Of a DNA stretch of 7,572 nucleotides, positions 5,940-7,572 are shown in pieces. Location: contig JAISRJ010000297.1 in the NCBI GenBank assembly GCA_031273705.1, forward strand, positions 1 to 7,572. Direction: 5' to 3'. The translations under genes and the position numbers were made by a program. This DNA comes from Clostridiales bacterium (GTDB lineage Bacteria > Bacillota > Clostridia > Lachnospirales > WQUN01). Each line of letters starts with the position of its first letter. Position 1 is the first letter of the stretch. The notes below the pieces were generated by a model that worked only from the letters and a program-made list of their open reading frames with translations, did not search any database and had not been told where the DNA came from.

Positions 5940-6511
5940 AGCTGGCCGTTTTAGTTTCCGGCGGCGGAACGAATCTTCAAGCGATTATTGACGCGCTGGA
6001 AAAAGACGCTTTCGCCGCGATTGAATTGGTTATCAGCAGCAGTAACAAGGCTTATGCCTTGCAACGGGCTAAAAATCACAACATCGAGTCGAAGGTTATC
6101 AGGCGGCGGGATTTTTCGGACGATATATTGTTTGACACGGCTATTATAGACGCTTTAGAATCAAAGTGCGTTGATTTGGTGGTGCTTGCCGGGTATCTGC
6201 CATTGTTAAGCCATCGTGTTGTGTCCGCGTTTCCCGATAGGATAATAAATGTTCATCCGTCCTTAATTCCATCGTTCTGCGGTCATGGATATTACGGGCT
6301 GAAAGTACATGAGGCGGCTTTGGCGAGAGGCGTTAAGATTACAGGCGCTACGGTTCATTTTGTGGATGAAGGCGCGGATACCGGAAAAATAATTATGCAA
6401 AAGGCGGTTGACGTTATGCCGGACGATACGCCGGAGACTTTGCAGAGACGCGTAATGACAGAGGCGGAGCATATAATTTTACCGCTTGCCATTAAATATA
6501 TCTTAAATTGA
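5933..6511 (+). CDS. purN: Phosphoribosylglycinamide formyltransferase (GART)
   Basis: PurN transfers a formyl group from 10-formyl-tetrahydrofolate to GAR, giving FGAR (step 3 of purine synthesis; cytoplasmic). The 192-residue product has the family N-terminus LAVLVSGGGTNLQAI (phosphate-binding loop, 4-18), VVLAGYLPLL (83-92), the catalytic INVHPSLIPSF with Asn106 and His108, and TGATVHFVDEGADTG (137-151), where Asp149 corresponds to the catalytic Asp144 of E. coli. Two in-frame ATGs exist, at 5927 and 5933. I chose 5933 because AAGGG (5919-5923) sits 9 bases from it but only 3 from 5927, and because MLKLAV aligns with the usual start. The earlier ATG would add only Met-Tyr. It overlaps the purM stop, implying coupled translation. 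The gene appears complete. Confidence 0.97.
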   Translation: MLKLAVLVSGGGTNLQAIIDALEKDAFAAIELVISSSNKAYALQRAKNHNIESKVIRRRDFSDDILFDTAIIDALESKCVDLVVLAGYLPLLSHRVVSAFPDRIINVHPSLIPSFCGHGYYGLKVHEAALARGVKITGATVHFVDEGADTGKIIMQKAVDVMPDDTPETLQRRVMTEAEHIILPLAIKYILN

Positions 6512-6527
6512 AAACAGACCGCCACAA

Positions 6528-6551
6528 TCCCATGATCTTTACCTCATGGGA
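6528..6551 (+). other. Perfect 8-bp hairpin in the purN-purD gap
   Basis: TCCCATGA (6528-6535) and TCATGGGA (6544-6551) are perfect arms around an 8-base loop, 16 bases after the purN stop. No uninterrupted T-run follows (the next bases are AGTGTTCACTAAG), so it is not a classical Rho-independent terminator. It could be an mRNA processing or stabilising structure, or a weak attenuator before purD. Confidence 0.45.
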
Positions 6552-6628
6552 GTGTTCACTAAGTTTTGTCTTTGGAACCGCTATAGTTTCATGATTAAAA
6601 GGATGGGCGGTACCTGCCATTTTGATTC

Positions 6629-6643
6629 GGAGGGGATTTTTTG
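6629..6643 (+). promoter_or_regulatory. purD ribosome binding site and TTG start
   Basis: GGAGGGG (6629-6635) precedes TTG (6641-6643) by 5 bases. An in-frame TGA at 6623-6625 leaves no earlier start. The nearby ATG at 6645 is in another frame and stops after two codons. TTG is therefore the start codon by elimination, which supports a start that ATG-only gene calling would miss. Confidence 0.85.
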
Positions 6644-7572
6644 AATGTTTTATTAATCGGTTCAGGCGGTCGTGAACACGCCATTGCTTGGAAATTAAAA
6701 AAAGATAATCCGGATATAAAATTATTCTGCGCCCCCGGTAACGGCGGTACCGCTCTTATCGGGGAAAATATTGATATTGCCGCGAACGATTTGGATAAAC
6801 TGCTGGCTTTCGCGCAGGAAAATGAGATTGAATTAACTATCGTCGGTTCGGAAGAACCCTTAACACTGGGTATTTGTGATTTGTTTGAAAAGAATAAACT
6901 GCGGATTTTCGGACCCAACAAAGCCGCGGCGCGATTGGAAGGCAGTAAGGGTTTCGCAAAAAGATTCATGAGAAAATATGATATACCAACCGCAAAATAT
7001 CAGGAGTATGGTAATTTCTTTGTCTCCGGTTCAAATATTTTGAGTTCCGCTGAATATCCGATTGTGATTAAAGCGGATGGACTGGCGGCGGGTAAAGGGG
7101 TTAAGGTTTGCCAAAACAAGGAAGAAGCTTTGGAATTCGCCCGTGAGATGTTTGCAAAGCACGACAGCGTAGTGCTTGAGGAGCGCTTAACCGGTTGGGA
7201 AGTATCGCTGCTGGTTTTTACGGACGGACGGAATTATAGAGTAATGCCTCCTTCTATGGATCACAAACGCGCCTTTGATAATGACCAAGGCGATAACACC
7301 GGCGGCATGGGGGCAATCTCGCCGGTTCCTAAGTTTACGGATTCTCTGCGGGCCGAATGCGAGCGGATAATTGACAAGACTTTATCCGGATTGCGCGCGG
7401 AAGGCATTATCTATAGAGGCGTGCTCTATTTTGGATTGATGATAACCGACGACGGTCCAAAAGTCATAGAATATAATTGCAGATTCGGCGACCCTGAGAC
7501 TCAGGCTATCCTTCCGCGTTTGAAAAACAATCTGCTGGATATAATGTTCGCGTGTATAGGCGGAACCGTGTC
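6641..7572 (+). CDS. purD: Phosphoribosylamine-glycine ligase (GAR synthetase), partial
   Basis: PurD is an ATP-grasp enzyme that joins glycine to phosphoribosylamine to make GAR, step 2 of purine synthesis, in the cytoplasm. The first 310 codons of about 420 are present; the rest lies beyond the right edge. Visible motifs are NVLLIGSGGREHAIAW (2-17), APGNGGT (31-37), VGSEEPLTLGI (68-78), GPNKAAARLEGSK (91-103), ATP-binding VIKADGLAAGKGVKV (142-156), LTGWEVSLLVFTDG (183-196), MDHKRAFDNDQGDNTGGMGA (206-225) and VIEYNCRFGDPETQAILPRL (275-294), which carries the metal-binding Glu277 and Asn279. The start is an uncommon TTG with a strong GGAGGGG. It lies 129 bases after purN on the same strand, so it is probably in the same operon, though the gap could hide an independent signal. 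No frameshift is visible. Confidence 0.95.
   Translation, partial: MNVLLIGSGGREHAIAWKLKKDNPDIKLFCAPGNGGTALIGENIDIAANDLDKLLAFAQENEIELTIVGSEEPLTLGICDLFEKNKLRIFGPNKAAARLEGSKGFAKRFMRKYDIPTAKYQEYGNFFVSGSNILSSAEYPIVIKADGLAAGKGVKVCQNKEEALEFAREMFAKHDSVVLEERLTGWEVSLLVFTDGRNYRVMPPSMDHKRAFDNDQGDNTGGMGAISPVPKFTDSLRAECERIIDKTLSGLRAEGIIYRGVLYFGLMITDDGPKVIEYNCRFGDPETQAILPRLKNNLLDIMFACIGGTV

Noticed and set aside
6528..6570. Rho-independent terminator after purN
   Set aside because: The stem is good but only AT-mixed sequence follows, with no T-run directly after it.
6512..6640. Purine riboswitch before purD
   Set aside because: I could not find the three-stem arrangement with conserved junction bases; the only clear structure is one hairpin.

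Overview
The window looks like a piece of a bacterial chromosome, most likely from a Clostridia-type Firmicute. Three things support this: the style of the purine proteins (for example the PurN segment around Pro109 to Gly122 and the PurD segment around Met205 to Pro230), strong GGAGG-type ribosome sites, and a compact purM-purN-purD arrangement. Base composition is moderate, with many GCGC-rich codons. The left third carries gene and transposon debris of the kind seen in host-associated, decaying or recombining genomes. The taxonomic call is an inference from memory of family sequences, not a search.

Region 1 (1-702) has no intact gene. The far left holds a very good sigma-70-type promoter pointing leftwards out of the window, with a 17-bp tandem repeat upstream and a perfect 12-bp palindrome downstream. 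It is followed by a patchwork of broken pieces: the last ~30 codons of an IS200/IS605-family TnpA (+ strand), a hairpin like the right end of such elements, a ~27-codon piece of a GDP-mannose 4,6-dehydratase-like gene (- strand), and the C-terminal ~85 codons of a family-4 glycosyltransferase (- strand). The last two suggest that a surface-polysaccharide locus was once here.

Region 2 (704-2302, - strand) is one intact gene of 532 codons whose C-terminal third resembles the plasmid pRiA4b ORF-3 / IS1096 TnpR family. It sits between two near-identical 13-bp direct repeats, and the left one lies at the point where glycosyltransferase homology breaks off. The gene may therefore have arrived by transfer or recombination.

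Region 3 (2464-7572, + strand) is a probable operon. A divergent PreP-like M16C zinc metallopeptidase gene overlaps purM by 4 bases (ATGA), purM overlaps purN, and purD follows after a 129-base gap and runs off the right edge. PurD makes GAR from phosphoribosylamine, PurN formylates GAR to FGAR, and PurM closes FGAM to AIR, so the three cover early steps of de novo IMP synthesis. The peptidase is co-transcribed by position, but its link to purine synthesis is unknown. No purH lies between purN and purD, where many Clostridia have it.
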